DNA of 64,000 bases from M3007 sp964621185 (GCA_964621185.1 CAZULM010000006.1:121044-185043), one strand, 5' to 3'; counted from the first letter of the stretch, positions 9,475 to 19,093 are shown. A program made the numbers and translations. Notes: a model not told the origin generated them from the sequence alone.

Positions 9475-11946
9475 ATGAAATGCCTTAAAACAGTACTCGC
9501 CCTGCTTTTCTGCACCTGCGCCATGATCGCCGTGGCCCAACAGCAACCCAAGCCCGTCAAAAAGGAAACCTATTCCCGGTTGAGAATCTTTCTGGACAAC
9601 CCCAACACCCTGCAGGAATTGGCCGCACTTGGCCTTGCCGTCGATCACGGCGAAAAAGAAGCTGGTAAAACATTTATTGGGGAGTTCAGCAGCGCTGAAA
9701 TCAAGTTGATAGAAGGCAAGTACCACTATGAAGTACTGGTGAATGATTTGGAGACATATTATGCAGCGCGGATAGCAGCAGATGCGGCGGCGCCTCCCGC
9801 AATTGAAGCGCCCGATGCCTTTGGTTGTACATTCGCCACACCGGCGAATTTTAACACGGGAACCTTTGGCGGGTATTTGACCTTTGCCGAAGTGCTGGCT
9901 GAATTGGATGAGATGCGCAGCTTGTACCCCAACCTGATCACCGTCAAACAATCGCTCGGCAATACAGTGGAGGGCCGTCCGATTTATTACGTGCGCATTT
10001 CCGACAATGCCGACACCGATGAAGACGAGCCGGAAGGCTTGTACACCGGCATGCACCACGCGCGCGAGCCGATGTCGATCATGAACCTGATCTACTTCAT
10101 GCACTACATACTGGAGAATTATGCCACGAATCCTGATGTTCAGGAAATAATAGACAATACGGAACTGTATTTTATCCCCTGCATCAACCCGGATGGCTAC
10201 GAGTACAACCGCAGCACCAACCCCAACGGCGGCGGTATGTGGCGCAAAAACCGCCGCAACAACGGCAACGGCACCTTTGGCGTCGACCTCAACCGCAACT
10301 ACGGCTACCAATGGGGCTATGACAACACGGGTTCCTCCTCCTCCAGTTCCTCCGATACTTACCGCGGGCCGAGTGCTTTTTCCGAGCCGGAAACCCAAAT
10401 CGTCCGCGATTTTTGCTTAGCGCACCCCTTTGTAACCGCACTGAACGACCATGCTTATGGCAATTACCTGGTGCTCCCCTGGGGCTATATCAACGCCGTG
10501 CCGGAGTCAACTTTGTTCAACAGCATCGGCAACGACCTCAACGACTGCAACAACTACACGGTCGGCAATGCCACGTTCACCGTGGGGTACACGGCCAACG
10601 GCACCAGCGACGACTGGATGTACGGTGAGCAGACCAGCAAGGAAAAAATTTATGCCATCACCCCGGAAATCGGCACTTCGGCCGATGGGTTCTGGCCTGT
10701 GGCCTCCAAGATTATCCCGTACTGCAACGCCATGATGTACACCAACTTGCGGATGGCCTATTTCACGCGCTCGCTCAGCTGTGCGGCCAAGAACATCGTT
10801 GTCACCCCGGCTTCCAACAGCGCGGAGGTGTCGTGGACACCCGGCACAGGTTCTATTTCCTATACCGTTCAGTACCGGCAGATCGGCGCGCCAAGTTGGA
10901 CAAGCACCAACACCAGCGGCACTTCCATTACCCTCCTGGGCCTGGCTACTTGCCAGCAGTACGAAGTACAGGTGCGTAGCTCTTGCAGCGGTATCGATGG
11001 GCAGTTTTCTGCCAGCACGTATTTTGGCACGGTTGGCGACCCGCTTCCGGGCAACTGGGTAGGGGCGAATGTTGGGGCTACAGGCACTTTTGGCAGCGAA
11101 TGTTACATCAGTTCGACGGGCACTTATACTGCGGTTGGCGGCGGGTCGCTGACATCAACCAGCACCGACGGGATGCGCTTTATTTATGCGACCCTGAACG
11201 GCAACGGCTCCATTACGGCCAAAGTCAATTCGTTGACGACCACCAACAACAACAAAGCGGGCGTGATGATACGCGAATCGCTGGCGAACAACGCCCGCGC
11301 GGCATCCAGCCTGATCGTGCGCGCATCCAGTGCCTGGCGTTGCCAATTTATCCGCCGCACCAGCACAGGCGCCAATGCCAGCATCACCCAGCCCAATACC
11401 ACCACGACCCCGCCGTATTGGGTGCGCATAGAACGCAGCGGCAACACGTTCACCTCCTATCGCTCCAGCAATGGAAGTTCTTGGTCGCAAATCGGCAGCG
11501 CCACCATCGCGATGGCCAATACGACATACATCGGCCTGGCTGTTGCCTCCGGCAGCACTTCAGCCGGCGCCACAGCTTCTATTTCAAATGTTTCCACTAC
11601 CGGGTCTGTATCCCTGACGGGTTCAGATGACAGGGCTGCTGAAAATGAACAGTCAATTTTGACCGATGAATACGCTTCAAAGGCTACGATGGAAGTGTTT
11701 CCCAACCCGGGCAGTACGCAAATAAACATACAACTCCAGTTGCCAAAACCGGCAGTTGTCAACCTCAGCCTGGTCGATATGTTGGGAAATACCCTGTTCC
11801 GCTTGCCCGCACAAGCTGTTGCTGCAGGCGCTGCTTTTCAGGCACTTGAGGTTCCAGCATCTGTACCAGCCGGGGTATATGTGCTACAATGCGCGGTGAG
11901 CGGGCAGGCGCCCGTGGCAGTGCGCTGGGTGAAAGGGAGGAATTAG
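9475..11946 (+). CDS. M14 zinc carboxypeptidase, secreted via T9SS
   Basis: An 823-residue protein with signal peptide 1-21 (ending MIAVAQ) and a propeptide-like segment to about residue 130. The M14 catalytic domain spans about 140-440. Its zinc ligands are His195 and Glu198 (MHHAREP) with His326 (LNDHAYGNY), and the catalytic Glu398 sits in TPEIGTSADGFWP. The substrate block CINPDGYEYN and GVDLNRNYGYQWG fit the carboxypeptidase A/T type. A fibronectin type III module follows (about 450-540), then a beta-sandwich at about 545-715 of the kind often seen as a lectin-like or DUF1349-like domain. The C-terminus is a T9SS type A domain (MEVFPNPGSTQINIQLQLP). It trims C-terminal residues from proteins outside the cell. 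Confidence 0.92.
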   Translation: MKCLKTVLALLFCTCAMIAVAQQQPKPVKKETYSRLRIFLDNPNTLQELAALGLAVDHGEKEAGKTFIGEFSSAEIKLIEGKYHYEVLVNDLETYYAARIAADAAAPPAIEAPDAFGCTFATPANFNTGTFGGYLTFAEVLAELDEMRSLYPNLITVKQSLGNTVEGRPIYYVRISDNADTDEDEPEGLYTGMHHAREPMSIMNLIYFMHYILENYATNPDVQEIIDNTELYFIPCINPDGYEYNRSTNPNGGGMWRKNRRNNGNGTFGVDLNRNYGYQWGYDNTGSSSSSSSDTYRGPSAFSEPETQIVRDFCLAHPFVTALNDHAYGNYLVLPWGYINAVPESTLFNSIGNDLNDCNNYTVGNATFTVGYTANGTSDDWMYGEQTSKEKIYAITPEIGTSADGFWPVASKIIPYCNAMMYTNLRMAYFTRSLSCAAKNIVVTPASNSAEVSWTPGTGSISYTVQYRQIGAPSWTSTNTSGTSITLLGLATCQQYEVQVRSSCSGIDGQFSASTYFGTVGDPLPGNWVGANVGATGTFGSECYISSTGTYTAVGGGSLTSTSTDGMRFIYATLNGNGSITAKVNSLTTTNNNKAGVMIRESLANNARAASSLIVRASSAWRCQFIRRTSTGANASITQPNTTTTPPYWVRIERSGNTFTSYRSSNGSSWSQIGSATIAMANTTYIGLAVASGSTSAGATASISNVSTTGSVSLTGSDDRAAENEQSILTDEYASKATMEVFPNPGSTQINIQLQLPKPAVVNLSLVDMLGNTLFRLPAQAVAAGAAFQALEVPASVPAGVYVLQCAVSGQAPVAVRWVKGRN

Positions 11947-11958
11947 GTTCCTAAAATC

Positions 11959-13113
11959 TCAAGCTGCCATTACGGCCCGCAACCTCAGCTCGATGTTCAT
12001 CGAATGTAGGGTTTCTTCCGGTGCTTGACCGGTGGATACGCTGCGTTCCAGGCATTGGAAAAAGGCCTCGTTCTCGTACATGGTTCCGATGGAAACCCGG
12101 AAAGTGTTTTCCATGAGCAGAAATGTGCTGGTATTCAGCACCTTGATACCGCTGTCTGCCAAATCGGCCATCAGCTTGTCGAAAACAGGCTTTTCCTGCA
12201 CCCGTATCATCAGGAAGTTGCCTTCTGATTTGTGGACTTTCAACACGCTGCTGTGGAAGCGCTTGCCGATAAGGCGGTACATGCGCTCGCGCTCGGTGAT
12301 GATGTCGCGCACCCGCTGTTTGGCTTTGGCCATGAACTGCTGGTCGCAGAGCATTTCACGGGCAAAGATCAGGGTGAAATGGTTGATGGAAAATTGCAGC
12401 ACTAATTTCTTGACGATGGCGGCAGTGGCCGGCGACGCGCAGAGGTAGCCTAAGCGCAGGCCCGCGATGGGGAATGCCTTGGAAAAGGAGCGCAGCACGA
12501 TAAGGTTGGGGTATTTTTTTACTAAGGGCGTGACATCCACGTCGCCAAACTCGCAGTACACCGCATCCAGGATGATGAAGGATTCGGGGTATTGGGCCAG
12601 CAACTGCACCAGTTTCGCTACGTTCATGGAATTGCCCACCGGATTGTTGGGCGAGGTGATGATGAGCACCGAATTGGCGTCCAACACGGGCATTGCAGCG
12701 TAATTGTACTCCAGTTCGGACGTGAGCTTCCAGGCTTCGTAGGGGATGTTGTAAGTTTTGCAGTGGTAATCAAACAGGGAGTACGAGGGCTGGGTGATGA
12801 CGATGCGCTTGCCGTTGAGGGCAAAATAATCGAGCAGCGTGGTGATGATGCTGGCCGAGCCGGGGCTCAACACGATGTTATCGGCCTCCAGTCCGCAATA
12901 CGCCGCCACTTTCACTTCGATATCGCGGTGGTCGGCACAAGGATAGCGGTTCCAGTCGGCGTGCAGCAGCCGGTCCATAACGCGCTGTTTGAGCGCCATG
13001 TCCACGTCTTCCGATTGTTCGTTTTTATCGAGCAACAGGCTTGCCGGTTTTTGCGAGGTGGCGATGCGGCTTTCGGCTTTTTGCAGGCGTTCCGGAAAGA
13101 AGTTGTTTGTCAT
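11959..13113 (-). CDS. Class I/II PLP aminotransferase, histidinol-phosphate aminotransferase-like
   Basis: A 384-residue fold-type I aminotransferase. PLP features are visible: SPGSASIITTLL (83-94) for phosphate binding, SPNNPVG (154-160), LDAVYCEF (182-189) and the Schiff-base Lys212 in RSFSKAFPIAGLRLGY. It resembles HisC-type enzymes, but no other histidine gene is nearby and its N-terminus departs from HisC, so the substrate is open. It follows a GRAS-domain methyltransferase gene by 12 bases on the same strand, and the two surely form an operon. The pairing suggests both act on one small amino-acid-derived compound. Confidence 0.88.
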   Translation of the reverse strand: MTNNFFPERLQKAESRIATSQKPASLLLDKNEQSEDVDMALKQRVMDRLLHADWNRYPCADHRDIEVKVAAYCGLEADNIVLSPGSASIITTLLDYFALNGKRIVITQPSYSLFDYHCKTYNIPYEAWKLTSELEYNYAAMPVLDANSVLIITSPNNPVGNSMNVAKLVQLLAQYPESFIILDAVYCEFGDVDVTPLVKKYPNLIVLRSFSKAFPIAGLRLGYLCASPATAAIVKKLVLQFSINHFTLIFAREMLCDQQFMAKAKQRVRDIITERERMYRLIGKRFHSSVLKVHKSEGNFLMIRVQEKPVFDKLMADLADSGIKVLNTSTFLLMENTFRVSIGTMYENEAFFQCLERSVSTGQAPEETLHSMNIELRLRAVMAA

Positions 13114-13125
13114 GGCTTTCAGGGT

Positions 13126-14202
13126 TTAGTGGGCGAAAATAACGGCGAGTACGGTTTCTTCCTGGAAAGTGAAGCCCAGGAAGCCTTCGGGGTGGTACTT
13201 GATTTCCACGCCACAGCCTGGGTGTACGGGCGATTTCATGAAGTTTGTATTAATGGAAAATCGGTGTTCGCGAAGGCGCTCAATCCAATGTTGGGCGGGC
13301 TCGTGTTTTTCAAAGCGGTCTTTCTCTTCTTTGCCGATGATGTCTTCGATTTCGCGGCCAAAGAACAGTTTCAGGGCGTTTTTGTCGTTGGAGCTGATGT
13401 TTTCGATGCGGTCGATTACCTGGAAAATGGCGTAGAAGTGCATGTAGCAGTTTTGGAACCGGGCGTAAAAATCGGTTTCGTAGTGGTTCACATTTGGCTC
13501 GATCAGGATAAATGCCTCGGGGTTGAGCTGGCGGACGCTGGCAATGGTTTCGCTGCGTTTTTGGGCGGATTGGATGTGGTGCAGGGCTAAGGAGGCGTTG
13601 ACGATGATTTTACCGGGCAAGTCTTCGAACACTGCAAAGTCCAGGTTTTCCACGGAATCGTGCACCGGTGTGAACTCGATATTAAACGGCACCTTTCCAT
13701 TGCAGGCGAGGATGGTGGTTTCGGCATGTGCCAATGCTTCGCCGTAAGGTTCAATGCCGACGACGCGCAGCTTTTTGAGTTGGGGCAGCATTTTGGCGCG
13801 TTCAATGATGTTGAGCACCTGTGTGCCCTGTCCGATGCCGATGTCGATGATGGTAGCTTCGGCACAGCCCTGCAGGGCATCCACGATGGCGCTGTTGGTG
13901 ATTTGCTGGCTGAAGCGCACGAAGGGGAATTTTTCGATCAGGATGTTGAACAGTTGAATCTGCGATACCTCGTATCTGCCCAGATAGATGTTTTCGCCGA
14001 TGGACTCCGAGTTGATTTTTTTGTTCAGGGCTTTGATGAGCAGGGTAGCGAGCAGCTTTTGGGAATCGTGCTCCATGCCTTCCATGCAGTGGGCGAAAAG
14101 GGATTCGATCTCTTGTTTTGATTTGGCGTCGAACTGGGTGGCGCTCATTTTCATGAACCTGCCGAGGGCGCTGAAAATATCGATGGTGGCGGCGGTGGAC
14201 AT
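13126..14202 (-). CDS. Bacterial GRAS-domain protein, predicted Rossmann-fold methyltransferase
   Basis: The ATG at 14202 was chosen; a longer frame exists only from a TTG at 14247. The 358 residues follow the plant GRAS layout: PFVRFSQQITNSAIVDAL (93-110) before the VHIID-like motif ATIIDIGIGQG (116-126), EPYGEALAHAET, then SLALHHI (204-210). A PFYRE-like block GREIEDIIGKEEKDRFEKHE is at 282-301, and a SAW-like C-terminus GFLGFTFQEE ends the protein. The glycine-rich IDIGIGQG fits SAM binding. Bacterial GRAS proteins have been proposed to be small-molecule methyltransferases related to the plant gibberellin regulators. This is the first gene of a two-gene operon with the aminotransferase, 12 bases downstream. 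Confidence 0.85.
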   Translation of the reverse strand: MSTAATIDIFSALGRFMKMSATQFDAKSKQEIESLFAHCMEGMEHDSQKLLATLLIKALNKKINSESIGENIYLGRYEVSQIQLFNILIEKFPFVRFSQQITNSAIVDALQGCAEATIIDIGIGQGTQVLNIIERAKMLPQLKKLRVVGIEPYGEALAHAETTILACNGKVPFNIEFTPVHDSVENLDFAVFEDLPGKIIVNASLALHHIQSAQKRSETIASVRQLNPEAFILIEPNVNHYETDFYARFQNCYMHFYAIFQVIDRIENISSNDKNALKLFFGREIEDIIGKEEKDRFEKHEPAQHWIERLREHRFSINTNFMKSPVHPGCGVEIKYHPEGFLGFTFQEETVLAVIFAH

Positions 14203-14510
14203 TGTTGTTTGTAGTTTCTGAATGATGATGGTATTGTACTGCTTCAATGTTGATGGTACAAATGTCAGGCTTCAGAAACTGGGGTGAAAATTTTAGGTGC
14301 TTAGGTGTGGTAAGGAGAGGATGAGGCGTGGGAAAATCCGAATTAGGCGGAGTGCAAACCTGTATGCCACCAAAAAACCTTTTGACCTTCTATTGCCCGC
14401 GTTTTGAGGGCTGCTTGAACCACCCTGTATTAACTTTACCCTATGAGAGCGCTAAATACTGTTGCCCGTACCTTTATACCCATTAGTTTCACAAAAACAC
14501 AATTTCTACT
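14203..14510. promoter_or_regulatory. Divergent promoter region, 308 b
   Basis: This region lies between the leftward GRAS operon and the rightward NIDO/HYR gene and should carry both promoters. On the plus strand TAACTTTA at about 14429 resembles the Bacteroidota -7 box. On the minus strand GACATTTG near 14260 is a weaker candidate. No gene was seen. Confidence 0.35.
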
Positions 14511-16565
14511 ATGAGATTTCTCATTAATTCCTTCGCACGCGGGCCAAAACCTGGCCTGATTTCCGGCATTCTTTTGCTCCTGCTTTTCGGTATCGATATA
14601 TTTGGCCAAAAAGTAACAGAGCCTTCCTACGACCACAGTAAGTTCCAAAGCTACGAGGACGCGAAAGAGGCCACAAATAGCCAAGAAGACGCAAAGGCAG
14701 AAATGGCAGCCTTGCGCAGCAGCCAGTTTTCTACAAAACCTGCAACGGCCTGTTCCGGCAACTACATCCCACACGATGGTACTTTCACTGCCGTGCCGCG
14801 CAACGACGACGGATCCTTCGGGCCCATCAACCTGGGCTGGACCTTCAGTTTCTGCGGCGACAGCTTTACCCAGGTTTGGATCAATACCAACGGCAACCTG
14901 ACTTTCACCGGGCCGCTGGCCCAGTTCAGCGCCAATGGATTCCCCTTTGGAACGCCCATGGTCGCCGCTTTCTGGTCAGATATTGATACCCGGAACCTGG
15001 CATGCGGCCAGATATGGTACAAGCTTACCCCCAATTATCTCATCGCTTCCTGGGACAATACGGGCTATTACAACCAGCAATGCGACAAGACTGTTTCTTT
15101 CAACCTCGTCATCAGCGACGGTACACTCGCTGGCGGGCTCGGTGTGGGCAACACCATCGGTTTTCGGTATGGCGACATGCAGTTTACTACCGGAAGTGCT
15201 TCCGGCGGCGTCAATGGATTTGGCGGAGTCCCGGCAACCGTGGGCTTTAACAGCGGCAACAACACCAATTTCGAACAAATCGGCCGTTTCGACCAACCCG
15301 GCACAAGTTATGACGGTGGGTTTGGCGCCAACGATGGCGTTGATTTCCTCGACAACAAGTGTTTTGTTTTTAAATCGAACAACCCGCCAACCGCTCTTTG
15401 TAAAAACGCGCTGATCGCGCTGGGCCCAACAGGTACTACCCTTATCAACCCGAAATTGATCGACAACGGCTCACTGGATGATTGCAGTGCGCTTACCTAC
15501 GCGGTAAACCCTGCATCGGTTAGTTGTGCCGATATCTGGACAAACCAGGTGACGCTGACCGTCACCGACAATATTGGCCAAACTGCGACCTGTGTCGCCA
15601 CACTCTCCGTGAAAGACTTTCAGGTGCCGACCATCGTTTGCCCGCCAAATGTGACTGTAAGTTGCGAGATACCCGTCGTGCCTGCCAACATAGGCACACC
15701 AAAGACTTCCTTCAACTGCCCTGTGATCCTGTCGTATTCAGACATTACCATACCGGGTGCCTGCACCCACGATTATACCCTTAGCCGCACCTGGACAGCT
15801 AGCGATGGTTTCGGCAACGCCACCAACTGTGTGCAAGCAATCAAAGTAGAAGATATGAAGAAACCCGTTATCCGTTGCCCGCCCGATATTACCGTTACCT
15901 GTGCTTTGGGCATAATTGGCAAAGCCAATGCGCGCGATAATTGTGACCCAAGCGTTACCATCAGCCATCAAGATTTTCTTGTTTACGGCGATCGTGATTA
16001 TTATTGCATCCTGGAGCGGCACTGGAAGGCTGAAGACGATTGTTCCAATACCCAAAGCTGCATCCAACACATTACAGTCGATGTAACCCCATTCATAGAG
16101 GAGGCGCTTGAAGCTGGGCCGTTGGTTTGGGGACAAGATCAGGCAACAGTCACCTTGATGCCAGGCCAGGCCAGTTGTTTCGTAAAGTGGTTCCCTCATA
16201 CAGACACCACACCAACATCGCTTAAATTCGATGATGCGGTAGCCGGGCCGCCCTGCACCCTGATGTCGAACCCGCTCAATAAGGGGCGCATCGTGAACCC
16301 ATTGTTGGGTGAGGCGATGAAATTGAAACTATTGGTGCGCCTGAATCCGGCACTCGGTACTACGAAACTGAGTACATTCCCTTGCCAGATTCACCTTATC
16401 GTGCGGCAGGCAATGGCGCCAAACCCTGATGTAAACGAGCTGCTGCGGGTCACTGATTTGACCCTGGGGAACATCAATGCCAATTTGCTGGTGCCGCAGC
16501 ATACCTTATACTTGCTGGATGTGCAGAAATGTGTGAATGCCGGGAAAAACTTCTGCGAGTGGTAG
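14511..16565 (+). CDS. Secreted NIDO/HYR-domain surface protein
   Basis: 684 residues with an N-terminal hydrophobic export signal (ISGILLLLLFGIDIFGQ). Residues about 95-290 form a nidogen-like (NIDO) domain: LGWTFSFCGDSFTQVWINTN, MVAAFWSDIDTRN, YLIASWDNTGYY. Two or three HYR-type beta-sandwiches follow, each opening with a Pro-Cys-Pro block (VPTIVCPPNVTVSC at about 377 and KPVIRCPPDITVTC at about 449). The C-terminal 150 residues match nothing recognised. In particular no typical T9SS sorting domain was seen, which is odd for this protein type, so export route and anchoring are unclear. Such proteins are usually adhesive surface components. Confidence 0.8.
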   Translation: MRFLINSFARGPKPGLISGILLLLLFGIDIFGQKVTEPSYDHSKFQSYEDAKEATNSQEDAKAEMAALRSSQFSTKPATACSGNYIPHDGTFTAVPRNDDGSFGPINLGWTFSFCGDSFTQVWINTNGNLTFTGPLAQFSANGFPFGTPMVAAFWSDIDTRNLACGQIWYKLTPNYLIASWDNTGYYNQQCDKTVSFNLVISDGTLAGGLGVGNTIGFRYGDMQFTTGSASGGVNGFGGVPATVGFNSGNNTNFEQIGRFDQPGTSYDGGFGANDGVDFLDNKCFVFKSNNPPTALCKNALIALGPTGTTLINPKLIDNGSLDDCSALTYAVNPASVSCADIWTNQVTLTVTDNIGQTATCVATLSVKDFQVPTIVCPPNVTVSCEIPVVPANIGTPKTSFNCPVILSYSDITIPGACTHDYTLSRTWTASDGFGNATNCVQAIKVEDMKKPVIRCPPDITVTCALGIIGKANARDNCDPSVTISHQDFLVYGDRDYYCILERHWKAEDDCSNTQSCIQHITVDVTPFIEEALEAGPLVWGQDQATVTLMPGQASCFVKWFPHTDTTPTSLKFDDAVAGPPCTLMSNPLNKGRIVNPLLGEAMKLKLLVRLNPALGTTKLSTFPCQIHLIVRQAMAPNPDVNELLRVTDLTLGNINANLLVPQHTLYLLDVQKCVNAGKNFCEW

Positions 16566-17063
16566 GCCTGACTCTCCACCACGAAGGGGCTGTCTCATAA
16601 GTCAGTGCAGTGCTTGAAGGCAAGCAATTAATCCGAACAAAATATTGAGCAAGGTGCAAACATGAGTCATCCCGAATTTTTTTGTAGAAAAGTGCTGATT
16701 TGAGCGTTTTTGACCCTGAAGGGGTCGCAGCATGAACACTGGGCATCGCCCGGTGTGGTGATGGCTCTCTTATTCGCGCCCTGAAGGGGCTTTTCTTGAC
16801 TTTCTTCAAGATCGGCAAGCCCCTTCAGGGCGCGAATTTATCTGGCTTTTTGCATTGGGCGTTGCCCAATGTTGATGATTGCGCCCTTTCAGGGCTATTA
16901 AGGAGGCGAAAAAGCTCGCATATTCATTTCCCAAAAATTCGGGATGACTCATGTTTTAGCCCTGCCAAGAGCAAACGAATATTTGGGGCTCAATAACCAC
17001 CCTGCTTAGAGTTGGACTTTTGAGAAACACCCTAATTGGGTTGAAACTTTCTGCCGTGCAGCG
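16566..17063. other. Intergenic region holding a MITE-like element
   Basis: No gene is present. The region is dominated by a 299-bp element with perfect 24-bp terminal inverted repeats, described separately at 16658-16956. The rest is unremarkable. Confidence 0.6.
16658..16956. mobile_element. MITE-like element with perfect 24-bp terminal inverted repeats
   Basis: The left end at 16658-16681 (AAACATGAGTCATCCCGAAT and four more T) is the exact reverse complement of the right end at 16933-16956. Inside, arms 16772-16792 and 16817-16837 form a second perfect 21-bp inverted repeat built on GCGCCCTGAAGGGG. Around these lie GGGCATCGCCC and GGGCGTTGCCC palindromes. Related GCCCTGAAAGGGC and ATTGGGCAACG motifs occur at 49239-49285. 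There is no transposase gene inside, so it would be non-autonomous. Confidence 0.7.
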
Positions 17064-17612
17064 TTAATTTTTCTTATCCAAATTAAACTCCTTCACCTTC
17101 CCCCCCACATTCGCCTTCCAGCTCCCCACGCCTTCCACGCCCTTCAGATTTCCCTTGCACTCCGGCCCGCCATCGAGCTCTTCCAGGTCTTCGTAGCCGA
17201 CGAACTTGACGGAAAAAACGCCGTCGTTCTTGTCGTCGCCCGGTTCGCTAAGGGTGGCGTCGAACGCCTTGGCGCAGGGGATGTCCCAGCCGCCCACGGT
17301 AAAGGTCCCTTTGATGTCGCGGCGGGTGTTGCCCAGTATGTTGTACCCGCTGACGGTATTTTCTCCCACGGCTTCGATGACGATGCTCAGCTTTTTGCCG
17401 CTCATGGTTCCCTCCCAGGTGCCCAGCATGACAATGGATGCCTCTGGTTTTTCTGTTTTCCCCTGGGCAACGGTCGTATTTGGCTCCCCGCTTTTTGCCA
17501 CGGCGGTATCGCTTTGCGGGTTTTCTTTTCCAGCGTTATTTTGGGGGGGATTTTCCCCACAATTTGCCAGCATCATGGCGGCGATCAACAGGAGTGCAAA
17601 TGTTTTCTTCAT
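17064..17612 (-). CDS. Hypothetical lipoprotein, 182 aa
   Basis: The start is ATG at 17612; the longer frame would need a TTG. MKKTFALLLIAAMMLANCG is a lipoprotein signal with lipobox MLANC. A Gln/Asn/Lys-rich spacer (about 20-60) leads to a compact domain (about 65-182) with a GTWEGTMSGKKLSIVIE start and a Cys pair (IPCAKAF, PECKGNL) that could form a disulphide. The fold resembles small lipocalin-like or META-like beta proteins, but no family was recognised. It is divergent from the radical SAM gene. Confidence 0.72.
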   Translation of the reverse strand: MKKTFALLLIAAMMLANCGENPPQNNAGKENPQSDTAVAKSGEPNTTVAQGKTEKPEASIVMLGTWEGTMSGKKLSIVIEAVGENTVSGYNILGNTRRDIKGTFTVGGWDIPCAKAFDATLSEPGDDKNDGVFSVKFVGYEDLEELDGGPECKGNLKGVEGVGSWKANVGGKVKEFNLDKKN

Positions 17613-17723
17613 GGTATAGATTTGACGATACAATTCATAACTGCGACGAAAGGTAAATCAAAGCTTTCATTATTTCGCCGCAAAAATCACCTTTATTGTT
17701 TTCAAAGAAACCCTGATATTGTA

Positions 17724-17757
17724 TCTATGTGCCCTATGTCCCTATGTGTCTATGTGT
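17724..17757 (+). repeat. Degenerate tandem tract before the radical SAM gene
   Basis: Four imperfect copies of an eight- to nine-base unit (CTATGTGY / CCTATGTC) lie in the leader of the gene that follows. Similar but unrelated-sequence tracts sit before many genes in this window. Confidence 0.6.
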
Positions 17758-17845
17758 TTTAAAAAAAACTTTTGTGTCGCCCCACAACGCAATTTGTTTT
17801 AAATTTGCCCTCAAAATCCTCCCAACCGTGGCTACAGAAAAACGC

Positions 17846-18901
17846 ATGCTCAAAGGCCGTGGCGCCCAAATAAACCCGGCTTCCCCTTACGAAAAGTTGC
17901 TGCGCGACCAGGAGCCCATCGACTGGGCGCTCGTTTCCGCCGACTGGGAAGCCGACGAGCTGCGCACCGAATACCTCGAAACCCACCCAAAAACCATTCT
18001 CAACAAGGTCATCAGCGACGACATCCCCATTCCCTGGAGCCTCAACCCCTACCAGGGCTGCGAGCATGGCTGTATCTATTGTTATGCCCGCAACACCCAC
18101 CCGTACTGGGGGTATAGCGCAGGCCTAGATTTTGAGCGCAAAATCCTCGTGAAGCGCAATGCCGCAGCCCTCCTGGAGGCGGAATTGAAAAAGAAAAGCT
18201 GGAAAGCGGCTCCCGTCATGTTTGCCGGCAACACCGATGTGTACCAGCCCGCAGAGCGCAAATTCGGCATCACCCGCGAATGCCTGGAAGTGTTTTGGCG
18301 ATACCGCAACCCTGTGAGCATCATCACCAAAAACAGCATGGTGCTGCGCGACCTCGACCTGTTGAAACAGCTGGCTGCTGAAAGCCTGGTGCACGTAGCC
18401 ATCAGCATCACCACCCTCGATGAAGACTTGCGCCAATGCCTGGAACCGCGCACGGCCTCGGTCGCACAGCGCCTGCGCACCGTAGAAACACTTTCCAACG
18501 AAGGCATTCCCGTATTTGTAATGATGGCGCCCGTCATCGCCGGGCTCAACGACCATGAAATACTGCCGCTCATCAAAGCCGTGGCAGAACGCGGCGCCCT
18601 GGGCGTGGGCCATACGATGGTGCGGCTGAACGGCGATGTAGCCGTTATTTTTGAAGACTGGATCCGCAAAACCATGCCCGACCGCGCCGACCGCGTGCTC
18701 AACCGCATCCGCGACACGCACGGGGGCTCATTGGAAGAGAAGCGTTTCGGGAAACGGATGCGGGGAGAGGGCAATATTGCCGAAATCATCCACCAGCAAT
18801 TCCGGCTGGGCAAGGAAAAGTACCTGAAAGACCGCAAGATGCCGGAATACAACTTAGACTTGCACGAGCATTTCAAGTCGCCGCAGTTGCGGCTGTTCTA
18901 G
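17846..18901 (+). CDS. Radical SAM protein, PA0069/Rv2578c-type
   Basis: The ATG at 17846 gives 351 residues beginning MLKGRGAQINP, which is the usual opening of this family; a GTG at 17828 in the same frame is an alternative. The [4Fe-4S] cluster motif CxxxCxxC appears as GCEHGCIYCYARNTHPYW. Then come segments typical of the family (FAGNTDVYQPAERKFGITR, SIITKNSMVLRDLDLL, VAISITTLDEDLRQCLEPRT). The family is widespread and related to spore photoproduct lyase-like enzymes; its reaction is not established. It stands alone in its direction, with a leader carrying a short tandem tract. Confidence 0.87.
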   Translation: MLKGRGAQINPASPYEKLLRDQEPIDWALVSADWEADELRTEYLETHPKTILNKVISDDIPIPWSLNPYQGCEHGCIYCYARNTHPYWGYSAGLDFERKILVKRNAAALLEAELKKKSWKAAPVMFAGNTDVYQPAERKFGITRECLEVFWRYRNPVSIITKNSMVLRDLDLLKQLAAESLVHVAISITTLDEDLRQCLEPRTASVAQRLRTVETLSNEGIPVFVMMAPVIAGLNDHEILPLIKAVAERGALGVGHTMVRLNGDVAVIFEDWIRKTMPDRADRVLNRIRDTHGGSLEEKRFGKRMRGEGNIAEIIHQQFRLGKEKYLKDRKMPEYNLDLHEHFKSPQLRLF

Positions 18902-18942
18902 TGCCGCATCCAATAGCTGTTGAAGTGCTGAAAAACAAATTC

Positions 18943-19046
18943 TATAGTTAACGCAAAGTGGTTGCGAAACCCAGATCACATAATCTTTTGAAAATCAGAT
19001 GTGCTTAATCACTTAAATCATACAAATCACTTTAATCACAGTATAT
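18943..19046 (-). repeat. Dispersed element A, copy 3 (inverted)
   Basis: Starts TATAGTTAACGCAAAGTGG and ends TAATCACAGTATAT, the reverse complement of the copies at 6955 and 9292. Its middle is more diverged. Confidence 0.75.
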
Positions 19047-19093
19047 TTTGGAAAAGCATGATGTGCACCAATCACTGATCAACCAATCACCAA

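Noticed and set aside
9454..10398. A 314-codon open frame on the minus strand opposite the M14 carboxypeptidase gene
   Set aside because: It lies wholly antisense to a well-supported gene, shows no domain and no export signal, and its composition is what GC-rich antisense frames give.
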